64,000 nt of DNA, taken from NCBI GenBank assembly GCA_017560125.1, contig JAFYOS010000028.1:1-64000 (forward strand), written 5' to 3'. A program made the translations under genes and the position numbers. Positions within the stretch are counted from its first letter, which is position 1; every line of letters starts with the position of its first letter. Shown here piece by piece: positions 28,112 to 36,888 of the stretch. A model generated the notes under the pieces. It was not told where the DNA came from, made no database searches, and saw only the letters and a program-made list of their open reading frames with translations. The DNA comes from Bacteroidaceae bacterium. Its GTDB lineage: Bacteria > Bacteroidota > Bacteroidia > Bacteroidales > Bacteroidaceae.

Positions 28112-28612
28112 ATGAACAACAAGACGCTCTCCGTACCGTTCCATTGGAATACAGCTGTGTGGCTGCTGACTGCTTTTTCGGTTGTCCCGATAGCGCTTTT
28201 GTGGTTCATTGCAGAATATAGTGATGCGATTGCTTGGCAGAAATATCTGTTTACTGCGGTAATTCTTCTGACCTATATCCTGGCAGTGGGATTTATGCCC
28301 AAAAGATTAGAGCTGTCCGACAGCGAGGTTGCAATGCACCGACTGTTCGGTTCGCTCCGAATTCCCATGAATGCCATTGTGGAGTGCGAGAAGATATCAA
28401 AGGCTCATCTCGATGGCTCTGTGAAGATATGCGGTTCGGGTGGCTTTTTAGGCTACTACGGGAAATACAGAAACAAGCGCTACGGCGTTTATACGGTAAA
28501 TGTTACGGAATTCAATAACCTTATTCTTATCCGCACCGAGAGCAAGACCTATGTATTCAGCTGCACGCAGCGCGACAAATTTGTGGAGTATATAAAATCG
28601 AATATGAAATAA
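28112..28612 (+). CDS. Membrane protein with bacterial PH-like domain
   Basis: 166 residues. Two adjacent hydrophobic helices (~12-32 and ~42-62) are followed by a soluble domain of ~100 residues with alternating beta strands (LELSDSEVAMHRLFGSLRIPMNAIVECEKI, then GVYTVNVTEFNNLILIRTESKTYVFSC) and a final helix (DKFVEYIKS). This is the layout of bacterial PH-domain membrane proteins. The role is unknown. It lies 12 bases after the DUF1846 gene, probably co-transcribed, and is followed by a perfect hairpin terminator. Confidence 0.75.
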   Translation: MNNKTLSVPFHWNTAVWLLTAFSVVPIALLWFIAEYSDAIAWQKYLFTAVILLTYILAVGFMPKRLELSDSEVAMHRLFGSLRIPMNAIVECEKISKAHLDGSVKICGSGGFLGYYGKYRNKRYGVYTVNVTEFNNLILIRTESKTYVFSCTQRDKFVEYIKSNMK

Positions 28613-28635
28613 AGGAGCCTTTCTTGGTTATCATT

Positions 28636-28670
28636 TTCGGCGGTGAATATTCACCGCCGAATTTATTTTT
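28636..28670 (+). terminator. Terminator after the PH-domain gene
   Basis: An 11-bp stem TTCGGCGGTGA/TCACCGCCGAA around ATAT, then TTTATTTTTT. Confidence 0.9.
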
Positions 28671-28692
28671 TCTAAAAATATTTCATTTTCTC

Positions 28693-28725
28693 TTGACTCG
28701 TCCCTAAGGGCATGTATTAGCTTTG
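28693..28725 (+). promoter_or_regulatory. Promoter of the MerR regulator with a dyad between its elements
   Basis: TTGACT at 28693 and TAGCTTTG at 28718-28725 form a promoter with a long spacer (22 bases from TTG to TA). Within the spacer lies the short dyad CCCTAAGGG (28702-28710). MerR-family proteins bind dyads in over-long spacers, so this may be the gene's own operator. Confidence 0.5.
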
Positions 28726-28753
28726 CACTCGCTAGCAAATAAATCGTACGATT

Positions 28754-29578
28754 ATGAGTAAAAAAACGAAGTTAAAAATCGGAGAGTTCTCAAAGATGAT
28801 GCAGGTAACGGTGAAGACCCTACGCCACTATGAGCAAAAAGGATTGCTCTTGCCCGATGAAGTGGATGAGTGGACAGGGTATCGCTACTACAGCATTGTG
28901 CAGATGCAGCGACTCAATACCATTCGTGGACTCCAGCGACAGGGTTTCACTCTCGAGGAAATAAAGGAATTGTTAGAGGATGGTGCGCAAATGCCAAGTA
29001 TTGAATTGCTGACTCAAAAAATAGAGGATACGGAGCGGCAATTGCAATTGCTGATGGAGCGTCGTAGCCAACTGCTTAAATGGATGGACTCTCACAAACG
29101 AATTAAATCAATGGAAAAATTCAGTATTCAATCGTTGCCCGAGATTATTGTGGCGAGTCATCGAGAAATCATATCCGACTATAGTGCCTTGGGTATATTG
29201 TGTGTAAATAAAATCGGTCCCGAGATGCAACGTCTCTGTTGCCAATGTCCACCTCCGGGGTATTGCTTTACCATAGAGCATGGAAAGGAATATCGTACTA
29301 CGGGCATCGATATCGAGTATTGCGAGCAGGTAGAAGAGATGGGGCTGGATAGCAACATCATACAGTTCAAGCGTATGCCTGCTGTACCCAAGGCTCTATG
29401 CATGAGGCATGTGGGACCTTACGAGCGTTTCTACGAGTCGTATGCCGAAGCCTTCGGTTATATGGAAAAGCAGGGCTATAAGATGGCGGGAGATCCGCGC
29501 ACCTGCTACATTGATGGTGTATGGAATCGGGATGACCCCGAGCAGTGGCTCTCAATCATTCAGATTCCCATTGAGTGA
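28754..29578 (+). CDS. MerR-family transcriptional regulator with GyrI-like effector domain
   Basis: 274 residues. The N-terminal MerR winged helix (IGEFSKMMQVTVKTLRHYEQKGLLLPDEVDEWTGYRYY, ~7-50) is followed by a dimerising helix (~80-115). The C-terminal ~150 residues form a GyrI/BmrR-like ligand-binding domain, recognisable by CMRHVGPYERFYESYAEAFGYMEKQGY and the closing W...EQWLSIIQIPIE strand. This is the BmrR-type layout: a hydrophobic or cationic compound bound by the C-terminal domain switches on a promoter with a long spacer. No efflux gene is adjacent, so it may control itself or distant genes. Confidence 0.9.
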   Translation: MSKKTKLKIGEFSKMMQVTVKTLRHYEQKGLLLPDEVDEWTGYRYYSIVQMQRLNTIRGLQRQGFTLEEIKELLEDGAQMPSIELLTQKIEDTERQLQLLMERRSQLLKWMDSHKRIKSMEKFSIQSLPEIIVASHREIISDYSALGILCVNKIGPEMQRLCCQCPPPGYCFTIEHGKEYRTTGIDIEYCEQVEEMGLDSNIIQFKRMPAVPKALCMRHVGPYERFYESYAEAFGYMEKQGYKMAGDPRTCYIDGVWNRDDPEQWLSIIQIPIE

Positions 29579-29630
29579 ACGGTGCCGTTTTTTTATACGC
29601 CACCGTTCATTATTCACAATGTCGGTTAAT

Positions 29631-29668
29631 AATAAAAAAGGAAACCTTCGAAGGTTTCCTTTTTTATT
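29631..29668. terminator. Bidirectional terminator, 38-base perfect palindrome
   Basis: A perfect palindrome centred between 29649 and 29650, with A and T runs at the flanks. It lies between the MerR gene (plus) and the sialidase gene (minus) and can stop transcription from both sides. Confidence 0.9.
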
Positions 29669-29690
29669 GTTATCGGGTATGGGTGCTTGC

Positions 29691-31946
29691 CTACTGTTTT
29701 TCGTTTATCGGCGCTATTACATTCTTGTAAAGATAGAGGGCGCGGTTCTCGTTTGTGTCCAATGAGTATTTGCCTTCTGTTATCTTTTCGATTGTATATG
29801 CTTTGTAGGCGATTGTGTATCCGCCACCGCTTGTGCCATATGTGTCCTCCTCGTAGATGAAGGCAAGGGCGCCATCGGTCTGAAGTGTCATGGTCGAATA
29901 GGCCGAGCCGGTGATGCTGCTGCGATAGCGGCCATCCCAATCCTTAGCAAAATGTGCGGGGGTGAGGAAATCGTTGTAGTCCTCGAGCTCTTTGTAGTAT
30001 ATACCTACGTTGCTGCGTCCGCTGCCGAAGGGGAGCGACTGAAGGGCTATGTAAAGCTTCTTGCCGTCGCTGTTGCGCACTGCGGGCAGAATCATTATCT
30101 CGCCGTTGCACGAGTTGTTGAGCGCAGTTACTCCGTTGTTCTTTGCTCCCGAGAAGGCCATTTCGCCCCAGCTGCCTGTTGCGGCTTCGGCGTCATCGAA
30201 ACGGAATATATTGAAGTAGCGTCCACCGCCGCAACGTGAGCTGATGAGTATGCTGCCGTCGGGTAGCTCCTCGGTCTTGGGCTCGTCGGCGCTGTGGGGC
30301 ACTGCTCCCTTGTCGGTGCTGCCAAGTACCTTCCACTGCTGTCCGAAATCGTCGGAATAGACAACAAAATTACAGAATGTGCCGTCCTTGTCGCGTGCAA
30401 GCATAGCTGCATATAGTCGATAGTAGTCGCCTACCTTGGTCAGGCGGCTCTGGAATATTCGTCCTGAGCCAATGAACATCGAACGTATGGGGCCCACTGC
30501 GCTGTTGTCGAACGGGGTGTAGAACTGGTCGGTTATCACCTCGGGCTTGCTCCATGTGAGGCCGCCGTCCTCGCTGTAGAGGCGTGCCACCTGGTTGGGC
30601 ACCTCGCGAGTGGAGTAGAAGAAGGTCTGATAGCCGCATACGCACAGCATCAACACGCGGTTGCTCTCTCTGTCGGCCACGATGCAGGGGTCGCCATAGC
30701 CGGCGTTAAGAGATATGTTGCGATTGTTATCTATCAGCTTGCCGTCGCCCTCGATGATGGTGAATATGTCGCCCCATGTCTTTCCGTTGTCCTTGCTGAT
30801 GCGTCCGTGAAGGTCGATGCGTCCGTTACCGATGTCGTAGCGGCAATGACGGTAGTCGGCTACTGCAAGCAGGTCGCCGTTCGCGGTGGTGGTGATGGCG
30901 GGAATGCGGTAGGGTATTGCAGCCGATGTAGGTGTCGGGAATAGCTCGAAGTGGGGCTCGGGTTTCTCGAAATAGCGTACAACGGTTACGGTGAGTCCCT
31001 TCAGTATGATGCCGCTGTTCTTGCTGTCGCTCAGGGTTACGGTGATGCTCTGCTCGGGCTCTTTGCCTGCAATGTATTCAATGGTATTGCCAAGAGGGTA
31101 ATTTTTGCCTCCGTATTCTATTTTTATATTGTCGGCTGTTGCATCCTTTATAATCTTGTCGAGCTTCACCGATGCTATGCGGTAGCCTTGGGGTGCGGTT
31201 ATGGTGTAGGTGGCGCTGTTAGCCGTGCCTGTGTAGCATGCAATGTCGTTACCAACGTTCTTCATGTTGTTGGCGCTGCTGCTGAGCGTTACGGGTGTGC
31301 GGCTGTCGTTGCTCACCCATTTCGAAAACCATGTGCCCGTTGCATTGCCTGTGGTGAATGTGCCGCTTAGCGCGTCTATGCTCACCTCGTTTTTCGTTAT
31401 GGCAATTACTATCGACGAGCCGCTATCGGCGCCTGTTGTCCAGAATGCCAGCTTGCCACCACGGTTGTTCACGATGTTCTTGCTTGCGCCTTTGGGGGCA
31501 AGGTAGAATGCCTCTACGTTGCTGCCAAGGTCTTTCGATGGGGCGAATGTCCACGCGTTGCTGTATGCCTTGTCGCCCTCTTCCTTGAGCACCACATAGG
31601 CTTTGCTGCCGGCGTCGCCGCTCATTTTCACAGGGGCTGCAAGCGTCTTGCCTGTTCCGGCCTGCTTGTTGTATATCTTGTAGCCGGTTTTTTCGTCGCC
31701 GGTGAAACACCATAAATCTGCGTCGGCAAGCTCGCTGCGGTTGCTCTTCACGGCGATGAATTCCTCTGCAGCGTTGTCCGAAATGAACAGCCCCGAACTG
31801 CCTATCGCCATGGTGTACCATTTGGTGTCCGCAGCGAAGCCCTCCTTTGTAACCGATGTAACGCGGAAAGGCACTTCGCTCCACGCAACGCTGCTGCATA
31901 GAAGCATCAGCGCTGTCGCCATCATCTGTAAATGTCTTTTCGTCAT
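29691..31946 (-). CDS. Exo-alpha-sialidase (GH33) with N-terminal accessory modules
   Basis: 751 residues from the ATG at 31946, which begins the signal peptide MTKRHLQMMATALMLLCSSVAWSE; the longer open frame upstream runs through a terminator. Residues ~25-175 are a beta-rich module and ~180-325 a carbohydrate-binding-like module. The GH33 propeller starts with YRIPAI (Arg347 of the catalytic arginine triad) and contains Asp-boxes at Ser384 (SKDNGKTW), Ser458 (SEDGGLTW) and, less perfect, Ser531 (SDDFGQQW). It would release terminal sialic acid from host glycans outside the cytoplasm. No nan transport or catabolic genes are adjacent. The fold is clear; the exact linkage preference is not. 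Confidence 0.92.
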   Translation of the reverse strand: MTKRHLQMMATALMLLCSSVAWSEVPFRVTSVTKEGFAADTKWYTMAIGSSGLFISDNAAEEFIAVKSNRSELADADLWCFTGDEKTGYKIYNKQAGTGKTLAAPVKMSGDAGSKAYVVLKEEGDKAYSNAWTFAPSKDLGSNVEAFYLAPKGASKNIVNNRGGKLAFWTTGADSGSSIVIAITKNEVSIDALSGTFTTGNATGTWFSKWVSNDSRTPVTLSSSANNMKNVGNDIACYTGTANSATYTITAPQGYRIASVKLDKIIKDATADNIKIEYGGKNYPLGNTIEYIAGKEPEQSITVTLSDSKNSGIILKGLTVTVVRYFEKPEPHFELFPTPTSAAIPYRIPAITTTANGDLLAVADYRHCRYDIGNGRIDLHGRISKDNGKTWGDIFTIIEGDGKLIDNNRNISLNAGYGDPCIVADRESNRVLMLCVCGYQTFFYSTREVPNQVARLYSEDGGLTWSKPEVITDQFYTPFDNSAVGPIRSMFIGSGRIFQSRLTKVGDYYRLYAAMLARDKDGTFCNFVVYSDDFGQQWKVLGSTDKGAVPHSADEPKTEELPDGSILISSRCGGGRYFNIFRFDDAEAATGSWGEMAFSGAKNNGVTALNNSCNGEIMILPAVRNSDGKKLYIALQSLPFGSGRSNVGIYYKELEDYNDFLTPAHFAKDWDGRYRSSITGSAYSTMTLQTDGALAFIYEEDTYGTSGGGYTIAYKAYTIEKITEGKYSLDTNENRALYLYKNVIAPINEKQ

Positions 31947-31966
31947 AAGCTTGTTTGGTATTAAAC

Positions 31967-32003
31967 AAAAGAGTGCCACCATATAGGATGGCAGCACTCT
32001 TTT
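31967..32003 (-). terminator. Terminator between alpha-galactosidase and sialidase genes
   Basis: A 10-bp stem AAAAGAGTGC/GCACTCTTTT with T run on the minus strand. It separates the two glycosidase genes into different units. Confidence 0.8.
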
Positions 32004-32016
32004 AGGGATTATAATA

Positions 32017-34185
32017 TTACTGAGCAATAAGTTCGTAAACGGCACTGCCAAGCTCCTTCTCGATGTTCAGGTAGAAGCCCTGTGTCATAAGAGTCTTACC
32101 GCTGATAACCTTGCCTTCAAGTGCGCCCTTGCTCTTGGGATTCTCCTTGTTGAGCTCGCGGAACATGTACTTCTTGTCGGGGTCGAGGCCTTTGAGTACT
32201 CTAACCTCGGCGGGGTAGCTACGGATGTACTGTGTACGATAGAGGAAGTAAACCGCGCGGTCTTTCTCGGGGGTTACGTACATTACAGATACATAAGGCT
32301 TCTTCTCGTAGGGAGAGATAAGACGATAGAGGTCGCCCTGCTGTATAACGGGACGGATGTTCTTGTAAGTAGCGATAGCGTTCTTAGCGAACTCCTTCTC
32401 TTTCTCTGTAAGGTCAGAGGGTTTCATCTCCATACCCAAACGGCCTGTCATAGCAACGTCGAAGCGGAACTTGATGGGAGTAACGCGACGTGTCTGGTGG
32501 TTGGGCGATGCACTTACGTGAGCTGCCATCACGTTAGAGGGATAGTACTGTGATACACCCCACTGGATGAACAGACGCTGAATAGCATCGGTGTTGTCGC
32601 TTGTCCAGCACTCGTTGAAGTAGGGGAAGTAAGCGTAGTTCAAGCGACCGCCACCACTAGCACAGAGCTGGATAACGAGCTTGGGATATTTAGCGCGGAT
32701 GCGCTCAAGTGTCTTGATAAGACCTCTGTGGTACTCGATGTAGAGGTGTGACTGCTTCTTCTTGGGCAAATAGAGCGATGCTGCATTTGCGATAGAGAAG
32801 TTGGCATCCCACTTCATGTAGTAGATTTCGGGGTTAGCCTGCATCAAGTCGTCAACAACCTTGAATACATGGTCCTGAACCGCAGGGTTGGTCATGTCGA
32901 GCATCATCTGTGTACCTCCACGGCCCATAACAGGCTCGCGCTCCTCCTGGCGGAGTACCCAGTCGGGGTGTTTCTCGTAGAGCTCACTCTTGGCGTTTGT
33001 CATCTCGGGCTCAATCCAGATACCGAACTTGATACCGAATTTCTTTGATGACTCGATAAGGCCCTCAACGCCGTTGGGGAGCTTTTTCTTGCATACCATC
33101 CAGTCGCCGAGTGAAGAATCGTCCTCGTCGCGGGGATACTTGTCACCGAACCAACCGTCGTCCATAACGAAGAGCTCACCACCGATAGAAGAGAACTCCT
33201 TCATCATAAGGTCCATAGCCTCCTGGTTCACCTTAAGGTAAACGCCCTCCCAGCTATTGAGGAGAATGTCGCGGGGCTCTGTACCACCGATAATCTGGTA
33301 CTTGCGTCCCCAACGGTGGAAGTTGCGGCTAACACCACCCTTACCCTCGGTGCTGCATGTAAGCACGAGCTCGGGAGTGGTGAATGTCTCTTTGGGCTCC
33401 AATGTGTATGCCGATGCCTCGGGGTTGATGCCGGCAACAACCTCTGTGTAGTTTGAATTGCTTTCGTTCAAGAAAGAGAGCTCGTAGTTACCTGTCCACA
33501 AGAGTGTACCACCCACTACAAAACCGCAGTGCTCGTTGGGCTCGCCGCGTGAAATCATGAAAGAGGGGTGTGTAACGAACGAAGTACGTGCACCGTCGTG
33601 GTTGCCCACAACCTTGCGACCGCGATGGATGGGCTCCTCAACCAACTGGCACTCAGCACCCCAACCACCTACGAGGTATGAAAGCCACAGCTCGTTGGAT
33701 TTCATGGGAAGGTAAGCCGATGCGAAACGGTTCAATGTAACGGCCTTCTTCTCTTTGTTGGTGATAACTGTTGATACTTTAATTACATCTACATCGGGGA
33801 TAGCCTTGTAGAGTACGCTTACATAGAAGGGGAATACCTTGTCCTTCATTACGAACTCGGTTACGTTGGCCTCGTTCTCTTTGTACTGCTTAACCTCCTC
33901 GATGGCGAGCTCCAATGAATTGTCGCCGTTGGGGTGTGTCACGAGCATTGCGTGCTCTGCTGTACAGTGAGTACCGAATGTGGGATATGCTCCCCAGTTT
34001 ACAGCGTTGCCTGTTGCGCGTATTTCGTCAAGGGGCGCTGTGGGACCATAATACACAAAATTAAGGCGCTCGCCTTTTTTGCCGCTCAACACCATAGTGG
34101 TGTTCTTTGTCGAGATTACATAATCCTCGGCATGTGCAGCCAATGCAAAGATGGCAAGCACTAACAAAGAAAAGAATTTTTTCAT
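32017..34185 (-). CDS. Alpha-galactosidase (GH36)
   Basis: 722 residues from the ATG at 34185, which gives the signal peptide MKKFFSLLVLAIFALAAHAE; the open frame continues upstream through the promoter. The layout is an N-terminal beta-sandwich (~25-300), a catalytic TIM barrel (~310-600) and a C-terminal beta domain. Family GH36 motifs are complete: LFVMDDGWFG, YYMKWDANF with nucleophile Asp460, and CASGGGR...CWTSDNTDA with acid/base Asp530. It would remove alpha-1,6-linked galactose from raffinose-type sugars or alpha-galactosyl host glycans in the periplasm. Its own promoter and terminator flank it. Confidence 0.95.
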   Translation of the reverse strand: MKKFFSLLVLAIFALAAHAEDYVISTKNTTMVLSGKKGERLNFVYYGPTAPLDEIRATGNAVNWGAYPTFGTHCTAEHAMLVTHPNGDNSLELAIEEVKQYKENEANVTEFVMKDKVFPFYVSVLYKAIPDVDVIKVSTVITNKEKKAVTLNRFASAYLPMKSNELWLSYLVGGWGAECQLVEEPIHRGRKVVGNHDGARTSFVTHPSFMISRGEPNEHCGFVVGGTLLWTGNYELSFLNESNSNYTEVVAGINPEASAYTLEPKETFTTPELVLTCSTEGKGGVSRNFHRWGRKYQIIGGTEPRDILLNSWEGVYLKVNQEAMDLMMKEFSSIGGELFVMDDGWFGDKYPRDEDDSSLGDWMVCKKKLPNGVEGLIESSKKFGIKFGIWIEPEMTNAKSELYEKHPDWVLRQEEREPVMGRGGTQMMLDMTNPAVQDHVFKVVDDLMQANPEIYYMKWDANFSIANAASLYLPKKKQSHLYIEYHRGLIKTLERIRAKYPKLVIQLCASGGGRLNYAYFPYFNECWTSDNTDAIQRLFIQWGVSQYYPSNVMAAHVSASPNHQTRRVTPIKFRFDVAMTGRLGMEMKPSDLTEKEKEFAKNAIATYKNIRPVIQQGDLYRLISPYEKKPYVSVMYVTPEKDRAVYFLYRTQYIRSYPAEVRVLKGLDPDKKYMFRELNKENPKSKGALEGKVISGKTLMTQGFYLNIEKELGSAVYELIAQ

Positions 34186-34224
34186 ACTGTATAAATTAAT
34201 GTTGTACAATTTGCTTATTGATTG

Positions 34225-34232
34225 CAAATATA
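34225..34232 (-). promoter_or_regulatory. -7 promoter element of the alpha-galactosidase gene
   Basis: Minus-strand TATATTTG, predicted transcript start near 34219 and leader of ~34 bases. It is divergent from the PASTA-gene promoter. Confidence 0.65.
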
Positions 34233-34283
34233 AGATAATATTTCTTCTATTTAACATTATATATGAGAAAATATTACACTTCG

Positions 34284-34314
34284 ATTGTGCTGATACTCTT
34301 TTTTTGTACCTTTG
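34284..34314 (+). promoter_or_regulatory. Promoter of the PASTA-rlu operon
   Basis: ATTG at 34284-34287, 19-base spacer, TACCTTTG at 34307-34314; start codon at 34338. Confidence 0.75.
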
Positions 34315-34337
34315 CAAAAGAATCACAGAATTGAACG

Positions 34338-34922
34338 ATGAAAAAGAGAACAAAGAGAATCATTCTTATAAATTTCATTGCGATGGCGCTTGTTGTTGTC
34401 GCAACCCCCTTTGTTGTTTTGAACTGGCTCGACAGCTACACTCTGCATGGCAGGACGATAGAGGTTCCCAATATATGCGGCATGTCCATTGACGAGGGTG
34501 CCGAGCGATTGAAAAAGAGCTCGTTGGGATACGAAATAGTCGATTACAAATATCAGAAGGGTGCTGCCGAGAACGAGATTCTCGAACAGCGTCCGGTGGG
34601 TGCATCCAGGGTGAAAAAAGACCGCAAGATACACCTCACGCTCAATTCCAATAAAGAGCCGACAATGGCGCTTCCCGACGTGGTGGACAACTGCTCGTTG
34701 CGCGAGGCCGTGGCGCGTCTGCGTGCTGCCGGCTTCAAGCTCACCCCGCACGATACCATCAGCGGCGAGAAGGATTGGGTATATTCTGTGAAGATGGGCG
34801 AGGATACACTTAGAAATGGTGCTCATATTGCCATCGGTTCTACACTCACATTGGTGGTGGGTAGCGGAAAAGAGGTCGAGGCTGTCGATTCCGTACTCGT
34901 CGAGGAGTCTTGGTTTGAATAA
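34338..34922 (+). CDS. PASTA-domain membrane protein
   Basis: 194 residues. One N-terminal membrane helix (~9-30) and then two to three PASTA-type repeats of ~65 residues: IEVPNICGMSIDEGAERLKKSSLGYEIV (~41-68), MALPDVVDNCSLREAVARLRAAGFKL (~112-137), with a terminal LTLVVGSG. PASTA repeats bind peptidoglycan fragments and occur in Ser/Thr kinases and penicillin-binding proteins; here there is no kinase or transpeptidase domain. It lies 11 bases upstream of a pseudouridine synthase gene, an arrangement common in Bacteroidota. It probably acts at the cell wall on the periplasmic side. Confidence 0.88.
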   Translation: MKKRTKRIILINFIAMALVVVATPFVVLNWLDSYTLHGRTIEVPNICGMSIDEGAERLKKSSLGYEIVDYKYQKGAAENEILEQRPVGASRVKKDRKIHLTLNSNKEPTMALPDVVDNCSLREAVARLRAAGFKLTPHDTISGEKDWVYSVKMGEDTLRNGAHIAIGSTLTLVVGSGKEVEAVDSVLVEESWFE

Positions 34923-34933
34923 TTCGTACGCCC

Positions 34934-36001
34934 ATGAATGACGAAGTGTTGTTGGGAACAAACGGCGCCGATGCCGATTTCGACGAGGAAGAAACCCTCT
35001 TCAAGGAGTATCGTGTAGTGGCCGATAAGGGGCAGTCGCCCTTGCGCGTCGATAAATTTCTTGTCGAGCATATAGCCCATATTTCGCGTAACAAGATACA
35101 GCAGGTGGCCGATGCCGGTTCGCTTACGGTCAACGGCAAGCCTGCAAAGTGCAACTACAAGGTGAAGCCGTGTGATGTTGTCGTTGTCACAATGGATACG
35201 CCTGCATACGACAATAGCATTGTCCCCGAGGATATTCCGCTTGATATAGTATACGAGGATGCCGACCTGATGGTTGTGAACAAGCCGGCAGGCCTTGTCG
35301 TGCATCCCGGTTGCGGTAACACCCATGGCACTCTTATAAATGCCGTTGCGTGGCACATGCGAGACGACAGCAATTTCGATCCCAACGATCCGCAGGTGGG
35401 CCTTGTGCACCGAATAGATAAAAACACATCAGGTCTGTTGGTGGTGGCCAAGACAGCATTTGCCAAGGCCCATTTGGGTATGCAGTTCTTCAAGAAGACC
35501 ACCAAGCGCACATACAACGCTGTGGTGTGGGGTCGCGTGAAGGACGATGCCGGAACCATAGAGGGCAACATCACCCGTAACCCGCGCAACAGATTGCAGA
35601 TGTGTGTATCGGACGATCCCGAGGTGGGCAAAAGCGCTGTGACACACTATCGTGTGCTCGAGCGATTGAGCTATGTGTCGTTGGTGGAGTGCAACCTCGA
35701 GACGGGTCGTACGCATCAGATAAGGGTGCACATGAAGCACATCGGTCACACCCTTTTCAATGACGATTGCTATGGTGGCGACGAGATACTGAAAGGTACG
35801 CACTTCAGCAAGTACAGCCAGTTTGTGCGTAACTGTTTCAAGATGTGCCCTCGTCAGGCGCTACATGCAAAGACGTTGGGATTTATTCACCCCACTACAG
35901 GCAGGGAGATGTATTTCGATTCGGAATTGCCACAGGATTTTCAGGAGCTTATTAAGGCTTGGCGGGTCTATTCGGCTGCGAGTGCCAGCTATCAGGAATA
36001 G
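34934..36001 (+). CDS. RluA-family 23S rRNA pseudouridine synthase (RluD-like)
   Basis: 355 residues. An S4 RNA-binding domain (~30-90; LRVDKFLVEHIAHISRNKIQQVADAGSLTVNG) is followed by the RluA catalytic domain with HRIDKNTSGLLVVAKT; Asp162 is the catalytic residue. Further family motifs are DLMVVNKPAGLVVHPG and ETGRTHQIRVHMKHIGHTLFNDDCYGG. RluD modifies three uridines in helix 69 of 23S rRNA; the exact target here is inferred. It is convergent with the GH25 gene, 16 bases away, and no terminator is visible between the two. Confidence 0.92.
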   Translation: MNDEVLLGTNGADADFDEEETLFKEYRVVADKGQSPLRVDKFLVEHIAHISRNKIQQVADAGSLTVNGKPAKCNYKVKPCDVVVVTMDTPAYDNSIVPEDIPLDIVYEDADLMVVNKPAGLVVHPGCGNTHGTLINAVAWHMRDDSNFDPNDPQVGLVHRIDKNTSGLLVVAKTAFAKAHLGMQFFKKTTKRTYNAVVWGRVKDDAGTIEGNITRNPRNRLQMCVSDDPEVGKSAVTHYRVLERLSYVSLVECNLETGRTHQIRVHMKHIGHTLFNDDCYGGDEILKGTHFSKYSQFVRNCFKMCPRQALHAKTLGFIHPTTGREMYFDSELPQDFQELIKAWRVYSAASASYQE

Positions 36002-36017
36002 AGCATGATGGACGGCG

Positions 36018-36872
36018 CTACTGCTTCTTGTCTATGAGCAGTGCGTCGAATTGCTTTTTGCTGCCGTTGAAGATGTTTATATCGACCTTCTCTTTTATTC
36101 CGGGTATCACCCCAAGGTCACTACATTGCCACATGAGCCACTCTTCGCCCTCGTGCAGTTCGGGGATGTAGTAGTGTGCCACCCAGAATGGGTATTCCTT
36201 GAAGAATGGGTCGTCCAGGTATCTTTTCTTGTATTTGCTCGATGCATATATGATGGGCTTCACTCCATAGTGCTGCTCCACCTTTTTCAACCATACCTTG
36301 ACCTCTTCTATATATTTTTTCTTGTTCTTCGGCCTCTCCTCTATATCGAGTACGGGCGGCAGGTCGCCGGGCGTTAATTTCACCATGCTTATGAACAGGT
36401 TGGCTTGTGCCACTCCCGACGATGTGGTGCTGAAATAGTGATAGGCGCCGCGCACGAAGCCGTGCTTCTTGGCGTTTTTGAAATTTTGTGCGAATTTTAC
36501 ATCCTTGAAGTCGCTGCCTTCGCTCGCCTTTACATATATGAACGAGATGGGCGCGTCGGGATGGTGTCCGTTCTTCAGCTGCTCCCAGTTAATCTCGCCC
36601 TGATGGCGCGATATATCTATTCCATACACCGAGTGTCCCTCGGGCATGCATATTTCGTAGTATTTGTTATCGAAGCATGGACGGAAACGATAAAAATAGG
36701 GCCTGAAGAATGTGTAGTACGAACCTACGATTATCAAGAACGAGACGCATGCCGCAGTGATGACATACATCCAACGCGGCAGGTCTTTGTTCTTTTTATG
36801 ATACGAACGGCGGGCGGAAGATGTTTTCTTCCGTCCGCCGTTTTTCTTTATAGGTTCCTTGGCTTTTGCCAT
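36018..36872 (-). CDS. Membrane-anchored GH25 lysozyme
   Basis: 284 residues from the ATG at 36872 (MAKAKEPIKK). The frame is open further upstream, but only into the end of pfp. A Lys/Arg-rich cytosolic tail (~1-35) and one membrane helix (~38-58) precede the GH25 domain: VYGIDISRHQGEINW (first catalytic Asp), FIYVKASEGSDF, GAYHYFS, and LPPVLDIEERP with the catalytic Glu. The enzyme would cleave peptidoglycan glycan strands at the periplasmic face of the inner membrane. It starts 16 bases after pfp and is probably read through from it. Confidence 0.92.
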   Translation of the reverse strand: MAKAKEPIKKNGGRKKTSSARRSYHKKNKDLPRWMYVITAACVSFLIIVGSYYTFFRPYFYRFRPCFDNKYYEICMPEGHSVYGIDISRHQGEINWEQLKNGHHPDAPISFIYVKASEGSDFKDVKFAQNFKNAKKHGFVRGAYHYFSTTSSGVAQANLFISMVKLTPGDLPPVLDIEERPKNKKKYIEEVKVWLKKVEQHYGVKPIIYASSKYKKRYLDDPFFKEYPFWVAHYYIPELHEGEEWLMWQCSDLGVIPGIKEKVDINIFNGSKKQFDALLIDKKQ

Positions 36873-36888
36873 CAAATAGTTAATTTGA

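Noticed and set aside
36002-36045. Terminator between the pseudouridine synthase and GH25 genes
   Set aside because: Only a weak 6-bp stem inside the GH25 coding end with no T run on either strand.
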